From contig CAWHHO010000004.1 in the NCBI GenBank assembly GCA_963829135.1, positions 124,001-188,000 of the forward strand: a stretch of DNA of 64,000 nucleotides, read 5' to 3'. Shown piece by piece: positions 16,844 through 24,755 of the stretch. How positions within the stretch are numbered: the first letter of the stretch is position 1; each line of letters opens with the position of its first letter. Both the position numbers and the translations under genes were made by a program. Under the pieces are notes generated by a model that saw nothing but the letters and a program-made list of their open reading frames with translations, searched no databases and was not told the DNA's origin. Source of the DNA: Kumtagia sp963829135 (lineage in GTDB: Bacteria; Pseudomonadota; Alphaproteobacteria; Rhizobiales; Rhizobiaceae).

Positions 16844-17803
16844 GTGGCCGAAATCCTGGACACGCCGAACGCGATGGAAACAGCACTGGCCTTGCTCAAG
16901 GCCGGTGAAGTCGTCGCTGTGCCGACCGAAACGGTCTATGGCCTCGCCGGCGACGCGACCAACGGCAGAGCCGTGGCGCGGATCTTCGAGGCCAAGGGCC
17001 GGCCAAGTTTCAACCCGCTGATTGCACATGTGGCGTCGATCGCCATGGCTGAGCGCTTAGCGGTGTTCGATCCGTTGTCGCTGCGGCTGGCAAAAAGCTT
17101 CTGGCCCGGCCCGCTGACGCTGGTCCTTCCCTTGCGGCCGGATGCGGCGATCCATCCCCTGGCGCTTGCCGGGCTCGACACGGTGGCGTTGCGTATGCCG
17201 CGCGGCTTTGCGGCCGGATTGATCGCGCGCCTCGGCCGTCCGCTGGCCGCGCCGAGCGCCAACCGCTCCGGGCGCATCAGCGCCACTACCGCACAGGCTG
17301 TCGCCGACGATCTCGGCGACCGCATCCGCCTGGTGGTCGATGGCGGTCCGACCCAGGTGGGTGTCGAGTCGACGATTGTGAAGGTCGAGAGCGGTGCTGT
17401 TCGCCTGTTGCGTCCTGGCGGAGTGACCCTTGATGAACTCGAATCGGTCGCCGGCAAGGTGCTTCGGGGAGGTGCCGCCGGCATCGAAGCGCCCGGGATG
17501 ATGACCTCTCACTATGCGCCAGGCGCTGCTGTCCGCTTAAATGTCGTGCATGTCGAGCCGGACGAGGCTCTGCTTGCCTTTGGCCCGCGCCGCGCAGCGG
17601 GTTCCGACAATGCCATCGAGCGGCGCAACCTGTCCGCGACCGGCGATCTTCGCGAAGCCGCAGCCAACCTCTTCCAGTTCATGAAGGAACTGGATCGGGG
17701 GAATACCAGATCCATTGCGGTGGAGCCCGTCCCGAATGTGGGGCTGGGCGAGGCGATCAACGATCGGCTCGCCCGCGCGGCAGCTCCCCGTGGAGGAGGA
17801 TAA
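16844..17803 (+). CDS. tsaC: Threonylcarbamoyl-AMP synthase (Sua5/YrdC/TsaC type)
   Basis: Makes threonylcarbamoyl-AMP for the t6A base of ANN-decoding tRNAs. The 319-residue length is the Sua5 form: a YrdC domain at about 10-200 (AVPTETVYGLAGDATNG, KGRPSFNPLIAHV, FWPGPLTLVLPL, PLAAPSANRSGRIS, VGVESTIVKV, VRLLRPGG) plus a C-terminal Sua5 domain starting at MMTSHYAPGA. The start is GTG. The stop TAA directly abuts the ATG of the next gene. Confidence 0.94.
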   Translation: MAEILDTPNAMETALALLKAGEVVAVPTETVYGLAGDATNGRAVARIFEAKGRPSFNPLIAHVASIAMAERLAVFDPLSLRLAKSFWPGPLTLVLPLRPDAAIHPLALAGLDTVALRMPRGFAAGLIARLGRPLAAPSANRSGRISATTAQAVADDLGDRIRLVVDGGPTQVGVESTIVKVESGAVRLLRPGGVTLDELESVAGKVLRGGAAGIEAPGMMTSHYAPGAAVRLNVVHVEPDEALLAFGPRRAAGSDNAIERRNLSATGDLREAAANLFQFMKELDRGNTRSIAVEPVPNVGLGEAINDRLARAAAPRGGG

Positions 17804-19240
17804 ATGACTGATCCGGCCATGAACGACTCAACATTTACCGCAGTGCTTGATCGCTTGGCGGGAATCGTGGGCGAGCGCCATGCCTTGCGTGCCGAATCCG
17901 ACATCGAGCCTTTCGTCACCGAACGGCGCGGCTTGTTTGCCGGCCGTTCGCCTCTGGTGCTGAAGCCGGGCAGTGTCGACGAGGTAAGCCGCATCCTCAA
18001 GCTTGCTACGGAAACCGGCGTCGCGGTGGTGCCGCAGGCAGGCAATACGGGGCTGGTCGGCGGCGGCGTGCCGGATCGCAGCGGCCGCCAGATCGTTCTG
18101 TCCGTATCGCGGCTGAACCGCATCCGCGAGATCGACACGCTCTCGAACACGATCACTGCCGAAGCCGGCGTCATTTTGCAGTCACTGCACGACGCCGCCG
18201 AGAACGCCGGCCGGCTGTTCCCGCTGACTCTCGCCTCGCAAGGTTCGTGCGAGATCGGCGGGAATCTGTCGACCAATGCCGGCGGCACCGCGGTGCTGGC
18301 CTACGGCAACACCCGCGAGCTTTGCCTGGGTGTCGAGGTGGTGCTGCCGACGGGCGAGGTGCTGGACGATCTGCGCAAGCTGAAAAAGGACAACACCGGC
18401 TACGATCTCAAGAACCTGTTCGTCGGAGCGGAAGGCACGCTCGGCGTCATTACGGCCGCCGTGCTGAAACTGTTCCCGAGGCCGCGGGGAAAGGAAGTGG
18501 CGATTGCCGGACTGGCGAGCCCGCAAGCAGCGCTGGATTTGCTCAACCGCGCACTCGACCGCGCCGGCAACAGCCTTACCGCCTTCGAGTTGATCGGCGA
18601 TAGGCCGATCTCATTCGCGCTCCGCCATCTTCCCGGTGCTGTCCGTCCGCTTGCGGGCGACTGGCCCTGGTATGTGCTGATGGAGATTTCCTCGGGCCGT
18701 TCCGCTGAGGAGGCGCGCTCGCTTATCGAGGAATTTCTAGGCGAGGGGCTGGAAGCAAGCCTGATCGGTGATGCCGTGATCGCTGAAAGCCTTGCGCAGG
18801 CCGCCGCATTCTGGAAGCTTCGCGAGGATATCTCCGATGCTCAAAAGCCGGAAGGCGCTTCAATCAAGCACGATATTTCGGTGCCGGTGGCGTCGATCCC
18901 GATTTTCATCGAGCGCGCAGCCAAGGCCGTCGCCTCAGTCAGCGCTGACGCGCGCGTGGTCTGTTTCGGTCATATGGGCGACGGCAATCTGCACTATAAT
19001 GTTTCCCAACCTGCCGGCAGCGATCCCAATGCCTTCCTCGATCTGTACGAGCCGATGAACAAGGCCGTTCACGATGTCGTCCGCGCTCTCAACGGCTCGA
19101 TCTCGGCGGAGCACGGCATCGGCCAGATGAAGCGCGCCGAACTCGCGGTTACGGCGCCTCCGGTGGCGCTCGATCTGATGCGGCGGATCAAGGCAGCGTT
19201 TGACCCGGCCGGCATCATGAACCCCGGCAAGGTTATCTAG
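17804..19240 (+). CDS. FAD-binding 2-hydroxyacid dehydrogenase (GlcD/D2HGDH-like)
   Basis: FAD-linked oxidase of the PCMH/VAO fold, 478 residues. FAD-binding segments: VVPQAGNTGLVGGGVPD, LASQGSCEIGGNLSTNAGG and NTGYDLKNLFVGAEGTLGVI. The C-terminal cap has CFGHMGDGNLHYNVSQP and SAEHGIGQMKR, typical of D-lactate, glycolate or D-2-hydroxyglutarate dehydrogenases. Substrate cannot be fixed from sequence. The stop TAG overlaps the left boundary of the IS630 element: TA is target and G is the first element base. Confidence 0.9.
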   Translation: MTDPAMNDSTFTAVLDRLAGIVGERHALRAESDIEPFVTERRGLFAGRSPLVLKPGSVDEVSRILKLATETGVAVVPQAGNTGLVGGGVPDRSGRQIVLSVSRLNRIREIDTLSNTITAEAGVILQSLHDAAENAGRLFPLTLASQGSCEIGGNLSTNAGGTAVLAYGNTRELCLGVEVVLPTGEVLDDLRKLKKDNTGYDLKNLFVGAEGTLGVITAAVLKLFPRPRGKEVAIAGLASPQAALDLLNRALDRAGNSLTAFELIGDRPISFALRHLPGAVRPLAGDWPWYVLMEISSGRSAEEARSLIEEFLGEGLEASLIGDAVIAESLAQAAAFWKLREDISDAQKPEGASIKHDISVPVASIPIFIERAAKAVASVSADARVVCFGHMGDGNLHYNVSQPAGSDPNAFLDLYEPMNKAVHDVVRALNGSISAEHGIGQMKRAELAVTAPPVALDLMRRIKAAFDPAGIMNPGKVI

Positions 19241-19252
19241 AGCATCGGACGT

Positions 19253-19828
19253 TCATTTGAATCCGTATCCGGCTGCTTCGAGATAGTTTTGGCATTCGGT
19301 TTCGGAGTAGAGATCGCAGATGTTGCCGATAGCTCTCCAAAGAGCGCCGATTGACCGTACGGCTAGCTTTCGCAGATGCGCTTTGAGCTTTGCGAAGGCC
19401 ATTTCGATAGGATTGAGATCGGGACTGTAGGGCGGCAGGAACAACATCCACGCACCGCGAGCCCTGATCGCCTTTTCGGCAGCGGCGCTCTTGTGGGCCG
19501 GCAGGTTGTCGAGGATGACGACATCACCGTTTGACAGAGTTGGGGCGAGTTGGGTCTCGACATAGGTATCGAAGATGCGCCGGTTCATCGGCCCGTCGAT
19601 GACGAAGGGAGCGGTGAGCGCGTCGGCGCGCAGTCCGGCGATGAAGGTCTGCGTCTTCCAGTGTCCGAACGGGGCCTTGGCCTTGAGACGTTGGCCCTTG
19701 AGGCAACGCCCGCGCTGGCGCGTCATCTTGGTATTGGTTCCCGTCTCATCCAGGAAGACAAGCCGGTGCGCTTCGAGCCGCATCGCGGGTTGGCGTTTGT
19801 TCACCCATTCGCGGCGCTTCTCGGCCAC
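19253..19828 (-). CDS. IS630 transposase, catalytic DDE frame
   Basis: DDE domain: D in RLVFLDETGTNTKM, D in DVVILDNLPAHK and E in LNPIEMAFAKLKAHLRK. The stretch before its first Met (LLASEQDRPDVAEKRREWV) continues the upstream frame after slippage at the A8 run. The catalytic residues are all present, so the element may be active if the frames are joined. Confidence 0.88.
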   Translation of the reverse strand: MAEKRREWVNKRQPAMRLEAHRLVFLDETGTNTKMTRQRGRCLKGQRLKAKAPFGHWKTQTFIAGLRADALTAPFVIDGPMNRRIFDTYVETQLAPTLSNGDVVILDNLPAHKSAAAEKAIRARGAWMLFLPPYSPDLNPIEMAFAKLKAHLRKLAVRSIGALWRAIGNICDLYSETECQNYLEAAGYGFK

Positions 19829-20207
19829 GTCGGGCCGATCTTGCTCTGAGGCCAGCAGTGTTTTTTTTGAAGCGATAGCCTCTGCGTATCAGCCAGCGCG
19901 ACAGCGAGGCCGGCGCGGCGCTCAGCCCACTGGCTGCCAATAGCTCGGCCGCCAACTCCGGCATGGTGATGTCTTCTTTCGCTGCAACGCGCTCCAGCAG
20001 AAAGGCGCTGTGCTCATCCAGCTTGCCGTGTCGACGTCCACCCACAGGCTTTGGTGAGAGGCTTCCGGTCGCGCGCCAGGCCCTCATCAGATTGACCACG
20101 AAAGACACCGACACCCCAAAATGCGAGGCAGCCGCATGGCGTGAATGACCACCGTCAACAAACCCCACAACACGCTTACGAAGATCGAGTGAATAAGCTT
20201 TCGGCAT
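19746..20207 (-). CDS. IS630 transposase, N-terminal frame
   Basis: Helix-turn-helix DNA-binding part: MPKAYSLDLRKRVVGFVDGG, SRHAAASHFGVSVSFVVNLM, then a linker and second helical domain (LSAAPASLSRWLIRRGYRFKK). At 19861-19868 there is a run of eight A on the coding strand, after which the catalytic domain is in another frame. In this family such runs allow slippage to make the full protein. Confidence 0.88.
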   Translation of the reverse strand: MPKAYSLDLRKRVVGFVDGGHSRHAAASHFGVSVSFVVNLMRAWRATGSLSPKPVGGRRHGKLDEHSAFLLERVAAKEDITMPELAAELLAASGLSAAPASLSRWLIRRGYRFKKNTAGLRARSARRGREAPRMGEQTPTRDAARSAPACLPG

Positions 20208-20412
20208 CGCAAATCACCTCCTACAACGAGGGAATCACAAACCATCCATCAAGGGAATCCAGAACGATTTCAATTTGAGCGTCCGCCGCTCTAACGCACG
20301 GCGGCGCTACCCACGCTGACCGAAGAAAGGCGCGAGGCAGCTTTTACCTCGTCTCTATGCCGTAAAACGAGCGAGCGGCCGGGTAAACAACCGACACTGC
20401 TGGCGATCCGCT

Positions 20413-20514
20413 TCACGTGCGAACTGGCGGCACCGGAATAGGGTTTTGCGGCGGATGTGGTGGCGTAGGGTCCGGCGCGGGATCTGGCCACGGCCGGGGC
20501 GGTGTGGAAATCAT
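20413..20514 (-). CDS. Putative 33-residue proline-rich peptide
   Basis: ATG 20514 to TGA 20413 encodes a peptide in which about 14 of 33 residues are Pro (PPRPWPDPAPDPTPP and PIPVPPV). A strong ribosome site (GAAGGA, 8 bases before the ATG) is the main support. The surrounding gap (20294-20894, about 600 bases between the IS element and the DUF6101-like gene) has no other gene I can support. No membrane or signal segment. It may instead be chance. Confidence 0.4.
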   Translation of the reverse strand: MISTPPRPWPDPAPDPTPPHPPQNPIPVPPVRT

Positions 20515-20894
20515 GGCGGTTGTCCTTCGCAGCGGAACGTCTATGCCTTTCAGTTGTTCCGCGCTCGCTCAGGCAAGCATCATCGCCTCACCAGCCGAGA
20601 GGTAGGGTAACGGCGTCGTGTTCTGCCGCCAGCGTTCCTGGGTGCCGCATTGCATTCTCCTCTCGAATTGGACTCCAGCAAGATTAACCTGCTGTTCAAC
20701 AGCGTTGCGGAAGTCCTACAGCCGGTCGGATTCCGCTAACCATCGGTGAGAACAGAAAAATTTAACCGACTTTCTTAAGCGGGCAGGTACAGCTGCCGGC
20801 CTATAGTCGTTCTCATAAAAGAACCTGGGACCACCCGGGACAGGGAGACCGGAATACCGGCTCTCGAGAGCAACAGGACAGGCAGTCAAAACAC

Positions 20895-21482
20895 ATGAAC
20901 ACCGGGCTGAAACCAGTCTGGGCGGGGAGCAACATGCGCCTCGACCCATTCCGCTTGCCGCAAGTCGTCAGCTTCGCAGCGCGCGACGACTTCGGCGATA
21001 TCACCTTCACCATTGATCGTCGCGGCGCAGTGCTGCGCCGAATTCTCGCAATGAGCGGACTGCCGATTACGGTCGCCTTGCCGGCTTCTACCTTTCAGGG
21101 CGTTGCGGCGCGAGCCATCGAGGATGAACACGGCAATGTTACGGTGACGTTGGAGCTTTTGCATCACGACCCTATGCTCAGCGTCCCGCTGCTGGTTTCT
21201 GACGATTTCGACGACATTTCCGCCGACTGGCGCGCCTGGGCGGAAGCCTATCGCCTGCCTATGCTGCTAATCGAGGCGGATGGCATCGCCCGCACGCTGG
21301 AAGAGTCGGTCGGAGTCGGGATCAAGTCGCTGCCACCGCGGGATCGCCGCCAGGGCAAGGCGACGCATTCCAGACGCCCGCGTTTCCTCATGCGCCGCAA
21401 GACCGGCAATCTCGGGTTACGGCTGGTGGTTCAGGGACACGAGATCATCGCGCCCCTCGAGGGGGATTGGCAGTCCGAATGA
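20895..21482 (+). CDS. Conserved hypothetical protein (DUF6101-like)
   Basis: 195 residues. The middle has strands and a conserved start (LDPFRLPQVVSFAARDD, ITFTIDRRGAVLRR, VALPASTFQGVAARAIED) and the C terminus is basic (RRPRFLMRRKTGNLGL). This resembles a rhizobial family I know as DUF6101, of unknown function. No signal peptide or membrane helix. Its stop abuts the convergent ubiA stop with no gap. The family name is from memory of the pattern. Confidence 0.7.
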   Translation: MNTGLKPVWAGSNMRLDPFRLPQVVSFAARDDFGDITFTIDRRGAVLRRILAMSGLPITVALPASTFQGVAARAIEDEHGNVTVTLELLHHDPMLSVPLLVSDDFDDISADWRAWAEAYRLPMLLIEADGIARTLEESVGVGIKSLPPRDRRQGKATHSRRPRFLMRRKTGNLGLRLVVQGHEIIAPLEGDWQSE

Positions 21483-22472
21483 TCAGATCGGGGTTATGGG
21501 CTTCAGCGCTATCCATACCGCGCCGCCGATCAACCCGAGGAAGATGACAAGGCCGACAAAGTTGTTCGACTTGAACAGAGCGAGGCATTGATCCGGGTTG
21601 TCGATATCGAGAACCCGGACTTGACGGATCATGTGCGCGCCGGCGGCCACCAGGCCGGCCAAGGCGGGCATCGGCACTTGCGCCGAGGCGAACGCAACCG
21701 CAAAGCAGGTCAGCGCGCCGGCATAGAGGCCGACCAGCCACATCTTCGTGTTTTCGCCGAACAGCCGCGCGGTCGAGCGGACACCGACAAGTGCATCATC
21801 TTCCTTGTCCTGATGCGCGTAGATCGTATCGTAGCCGATCACCCACAGGACCGAGCCGATATAGAGCATGACCGCCGGGCCGTCGAGATCGCCGAACTCG
21901 ACTGCCCAGCCCATCAGCGCGCCCCAGGAAAACGCAAGTCCCAGCACGAGTTGCGGCCAGTTGGTGAATCGCTTCATGAATGGATATGCGGCAACCACCA
22001 CCAGCGAACATAGGCCGAGAGCGATAGCAAAGCTGTTGAATTGCAGAAGCACCGCGAACCCGATGAGCGCTTGCAGTACGAGGAAAAGCCAAGCGCTCTG
22101 GGTGCTGACCTTGCCGGATGGCAGGGGCCGTGAGCGCGTCCGTTCCACTTCGGCGTCAATCTTGCGGTCGACAATGTCGTTGTAGGTGCAGCCGGCACCG
22201 CGCATGGCGACCGCACCTGCGAAGAACAGGAAAAGCGTCATAGGCTCGGGAAACAGGCCAGACAGCGCATCGCCGGGGCGGGCAAATGCGCTGGAAGCCA
22301 GCGCCGCCGACCACCAGCAGGGCCAAAGCAGCAACTGCCAGCCGATCGCCCTGTCCCAACGCGCCAGCTGCGCATAGGGCCATAGCCACCGCGGCAGCGC
22401 GCGATAGACCCAATGGCCGCTCGGCGCGTCGGCGACTCGCCCCTGGTAATCCCGGCTTTGAATGGGTTCCAT
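21483..22472 (-). CDS. ubiA: 4-hydroxybenzoate octaprenyltransferase
   Basis: Membrane prenyltransferase of ubiquinone synthesis, 329 residues and about 8-9 membrane helices. The two Asp-rich motifs are NDIVDRKIDAEVERTRSRPL and DTIYAHQDKEDD. ATG 22472 (MEPIQSRDYQGR) is chosen; the open frame extends upstream over the decayed toxin-antitoxin locus without family character. It uses the chain made by ispB. Confidence 0.94.
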   Translation of the reverse strand: MEPIQSRDYQGRVADAPSGHWVYRALPRWLWPYAQLARWDRAIGWQLLLWPCWWSAALASSAFARPGDALSGLFPEPMTLFLFFAGAVAMRGAGCTYNDIVDRKIDAEVERTRSRPLPSGKVSTQSAWLFLVLQALIGFAVLLQFNSFAIALGLCSLVVVAAYPFMKRFTNWPQLVLGLAFSWGALMGWAVEFGDLDGPAVMLYIGSVLWVIGYDTIYAHQDKEDDALVGVRSTARLFGENTKMWLVGLYAGALTCFAVAFASAQVPMPALAGLVAAGAHMIRQVRVLDIDNPDQCLALFKSNNFVGLVIFLGLIGGAVWIALKPITPI

Positions 22473-22544
22473 TCTGGTGGAGTGGCAGGCGGTCGCTGGC
22501 AGGTCAAGCAGCAGGGCATTCTTGGAAAAAGTGTGTACAGGATT

Positions 22545-22829
22545 ATGGACATCGAAGCGACCCATCTCGATAAGGTGGAGGTGGATCGTACGGAGCTTGT
22601 GGTGACCCGCCAGAGCAGGGCGGCGGTAGTTGTCCTGCCGCTCGCCGAATGGGAGGGTATGCTCGAAACCCTGCATCATTTGAGCACCCCGGCCAGTGCG
22701 GAACATTTGCGCGAGTCCATCACGCAGTTGAATTCGGGAAGGGCATTGAGCGCGAGCCGAGCGAGAAGTGAAGCTCATCTTTTCGGAGCGCGCATGGAGC
22801 GACTATCTGTTTTGGCAAGAAGCGGATGA
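22545..22829 (+). pseudogene. YefM/Phd-type antitoxin remnant
   Basis: The frame gives VEVDRTELVVTRQSRAAVVV then LPLAEWEGMLETLHHLSTPA and SAEHLRESITQLNSGRAL, the middle and end of a YefM antitoxin. The usual N-terminal DNA-binding helix (SEAR-type) is missing and replaced by a short MDIEATHLDK. The frame then runs past the normal end into the toxin region, so the native stop is also lost. Confidence 0.7.
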
Positions 22830-23028
22830 GGTTGCTCAAGCGGGTAAATCAACGGATCAATGAGACCACGCGTTCTCCCTTTAGGGGATGGCAAGCCGGA
22901 ACCTCTGGTGGCAATTTCAAGGGCTCTCGCCGCATTACCAGGAGCATCGTCCGGTTTACCGAATCATGGGTTCTAGTGATGAACAGCCCGTGGAGATTGC
23001 CGCTTGCCGCTTCCTTTTCGACAAATAG
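22770..23028 (+). pseudogene. YoeB-type toxin remnant
   Basis: YoeB fragments lie in three frames: KLIFSERAWSDYLFWQEADE, then LLKRVNQRINETTRSPFRG, then GDGKPEPL, then EHRPVYRIMGSSDEQPVEIA ending CRFLFDK. At least three indels separate them, so no active mRNA interferase can be made. Together with the damaged antitoxin this is a dead yefM-yoeB pair between ubiA and purD. Confidence 0.78.
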
Positions 23029-23094
23029 CTGCTTGACCAGCCGCGCGCCGAGCCTTTAGCGGAAGCGTCCAATTGCCCACCGGGGATTCGCTTG

Positions 23095-24369
23095 ATGAAC
23101 GTCCTCCTGATCGGCTCCGGCGGCCGCGAGCATGCACTGGCCTGGAAGCTCGCTGCTTCGCCGATGCTCACCAAGCTCTACGCCACCCCCGGCAATCCCG
23201 GCATCGCCGGGCTGGCCGAGATCGTCGCGCTGGATGTGGCAGATCATGCGGCCGTTGCCGCTTTTTGCCGGGACAAGGTAATAGGCCTCGTCGTCATCGG
23301 GCCTGAGGCGCCGCTGGTTGACGGACTTTCCGATGACCTGCGAAGTGCCGGCATTCGCGTTTTCGGCCCCTCGCAGGCAGCAGCGCGGCTTGAGGGCTCA
23401 AAGGGCTTCACCAAGGATCTGTGTGCTCGCTTCGCCATCCCGACGGCTGCCTACGGCCGTTTTGCAGACCCGGCGGCTGCCGCCGATTATGTTCGCCGGC
23501 AGGGCGTGCCGATTGTCGTCAAGGCCGACGGCCTCGCGGCGGGCAAGGGCGTCACGGTGGCAATGACGGTGGATGAGGCATTGGAAGCGATTGCTGCCTG
23601 CTTCGACGGTGCCTTTGGCGGCGGCGGCGCTGAAGTCGTCATCGAGGAATTCATGACAGGCGAAGAGGCGAGTTTTTTCTGCCTGTGCGATGGCACGACG
23701 GCGTTGCCCTTCGGCACGGCGCAGGATCACAAGCGCGTCGGCGAAGGCGACACAGGCCCGAATACTGGCGGCATGGGCGCTTATTCGCCTGCCCCGGTGA
23801 TGACGCCCGAGATCGTCGAGCGGACGATGCGTGAGATCGTCGAGCCGACCATGCGCGGCATGAGGGAGCTCGGCGCCCCCTTTTCGGGCGTGCTGTTCGC
23901 CGGCCTGATGATCACCGAGACCGGGCCGAAGCTGATCGAATACAACGTCCGGTTCGGCGATCCCGAGTGCCAGGTGCTGATGATGCGGCTGAAGGACGAT
24001 CTGCTTGTCCTGCTTAACGCCGCCGTCGATGGTCAACTCGCCCACATCTCCGCCCGCTGGCGCGACGATGCTGCGCTGACGGTGGTCATGGCTGCGAAGG
24101 GTTATCCGGGTACGCCGGCGCGCGGCGGCGTCATCGACGGACTCAGGAATGTGCCCGACGGAGTCGAGGTTTTTCACGCGGGTACTGCGGCCAAGGATGG
24201 CAAGATCGTCGCCAATGGCGGCCGCGTGCTTAGTGTCACCGCCGTCGGCAAGACAGTTACCGAGGCGCAGCTACGCGCCTATGCCGGCGTCGACAGCATC
24301 GATTGGCCGGACGGCTTCTGCCGTCGCGACATCGGCTTCCGGGCGGTCGAGCGGGAGAAGGGGCGCTGA
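23095..24369 (+). CDS. purD: Phosphoribosylamine-glycine ligase
   Basis: ATP-grasp enzyme of purine synthesis, joining glycine to phosphoribosylamine; about 424 residues. Motifs: MNVLLIGSGGREHALAWKLA, VIGPEAPLVDGLSDDL, GSKGFTKDLCAR, VVKADGLAAGKGV, GPNTGGMGAYSPAP and EYNVRFGDPECQVLM. ATG 23095 is used; the frame allows a TTG one codon earlier. Complete, with no anomalies. Confidence 0.96.
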   Translation: MNVLLIGSGGREHALAWKLAASPMLTKLYATPGNPGIAGLAEIVALDVADHAAVAAFCRDKVIGLVVIGPEAPLVDGLSDDLRSAGIRVFGPSQAAARLEGSKGFTKDLCARFAIPTAAYGRFADPAAAADYVRRQGVPIVVKADGLAAGKGVTVAMTVDEALEAIAACFDGAFGGGGAEVVIEEFMTGEEASFFCLCDGTTALPFGTAQDHKRVGEGDTGPNTGGMGAYSPAPVMTPEIVERTMREIVEPTMRGMRELGAPFSGVLFAGLMITETGPKLIEYNVRFGDPECQVLMMRLKDDLLVLLNAAVDGQLAHISARWRDDAALTVVMAAKGYPGTPARGGVIDGLRNVPDGVEVFHAGTAAKDGKIVANGGRVLSVTAVGKTVTEAQLRAYAGVDSIDWPDGFCRRDIGFRAVEREKGR

Positions 24370-24385
24370 TCCCAACCTGGGGCGC

Positions 24386-24610
24386 TCAACGGCTATAGTC
24401 GAACGGATTAGGCGACGGCGACGCAGGCAGCGAACCCTCGGCCGCGCGGCGCTTGAAATGCGATAGGGAACAGGCGGGCGAGCACAAGATGCCGCGATCC
24501 ACCCAATAGGCTGGGCCGTTCTCGGAATTGCCCTGGTGATAGTTGAAACCCGGCATACCGTAAGGCAAGCCGCACTCGATGCAGCGCTTGGTTTCCGGTC
24601 TGGCAAGCAT
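24386..24610 (-). CDS. Small Cys-rich putative zinc-binding protein
   Basis: 74 residues from ATG 24610 (GAGGAC about 9 bases upstream). Two Cys pairs, CIECG near residue 10 and CSPAC near residue 43, suggest a zinc ribbon. The tail is Ser/Pro-rich. I do not recognise a named family. It is convergent with purD, its stop 16 bases from the purD stop. Confidence 0.65.
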   Translation of the reverse strand: MLARPETKRCIECGLPYGMPGFNYHQGNSENGPAYWVDRGILCSPACSLSHFKRRAAEGSLPASPSPNPFDYSR

Positions 24611-24755
24611 GGGCTCGGTCCTCGGCTTTGAACCAAAACAGAAATAGCGCACCGAAATCCCGCCAGTCAATTGACGCTTACGTCAGAAATACCTATCCAA
24701 AACCGCGACAGCGGCGCATCGTTGCGAGAACACCGGGCCGTATGGAGGAGCCAAG

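Larger units (their letters stand above)
19240..20291 (-). mobile_element. IS630-family insertion sequence
   Basis: About 1052 bases flanked by TA at 19238-19239 and 20292-20293, as IS630/Tc1 elements duplicate TA. Ends are imperfect inverted repeats of about 24 bases: TAGAGCATCGGACGTTCATT on the left and TAGAGCGGCGGACGCTCAAA from the right. It holds two overlapping reading frames on the minus strand. It sits exactly at the stop of the upstream dehydrogenase gene. Confidence 0.9.
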
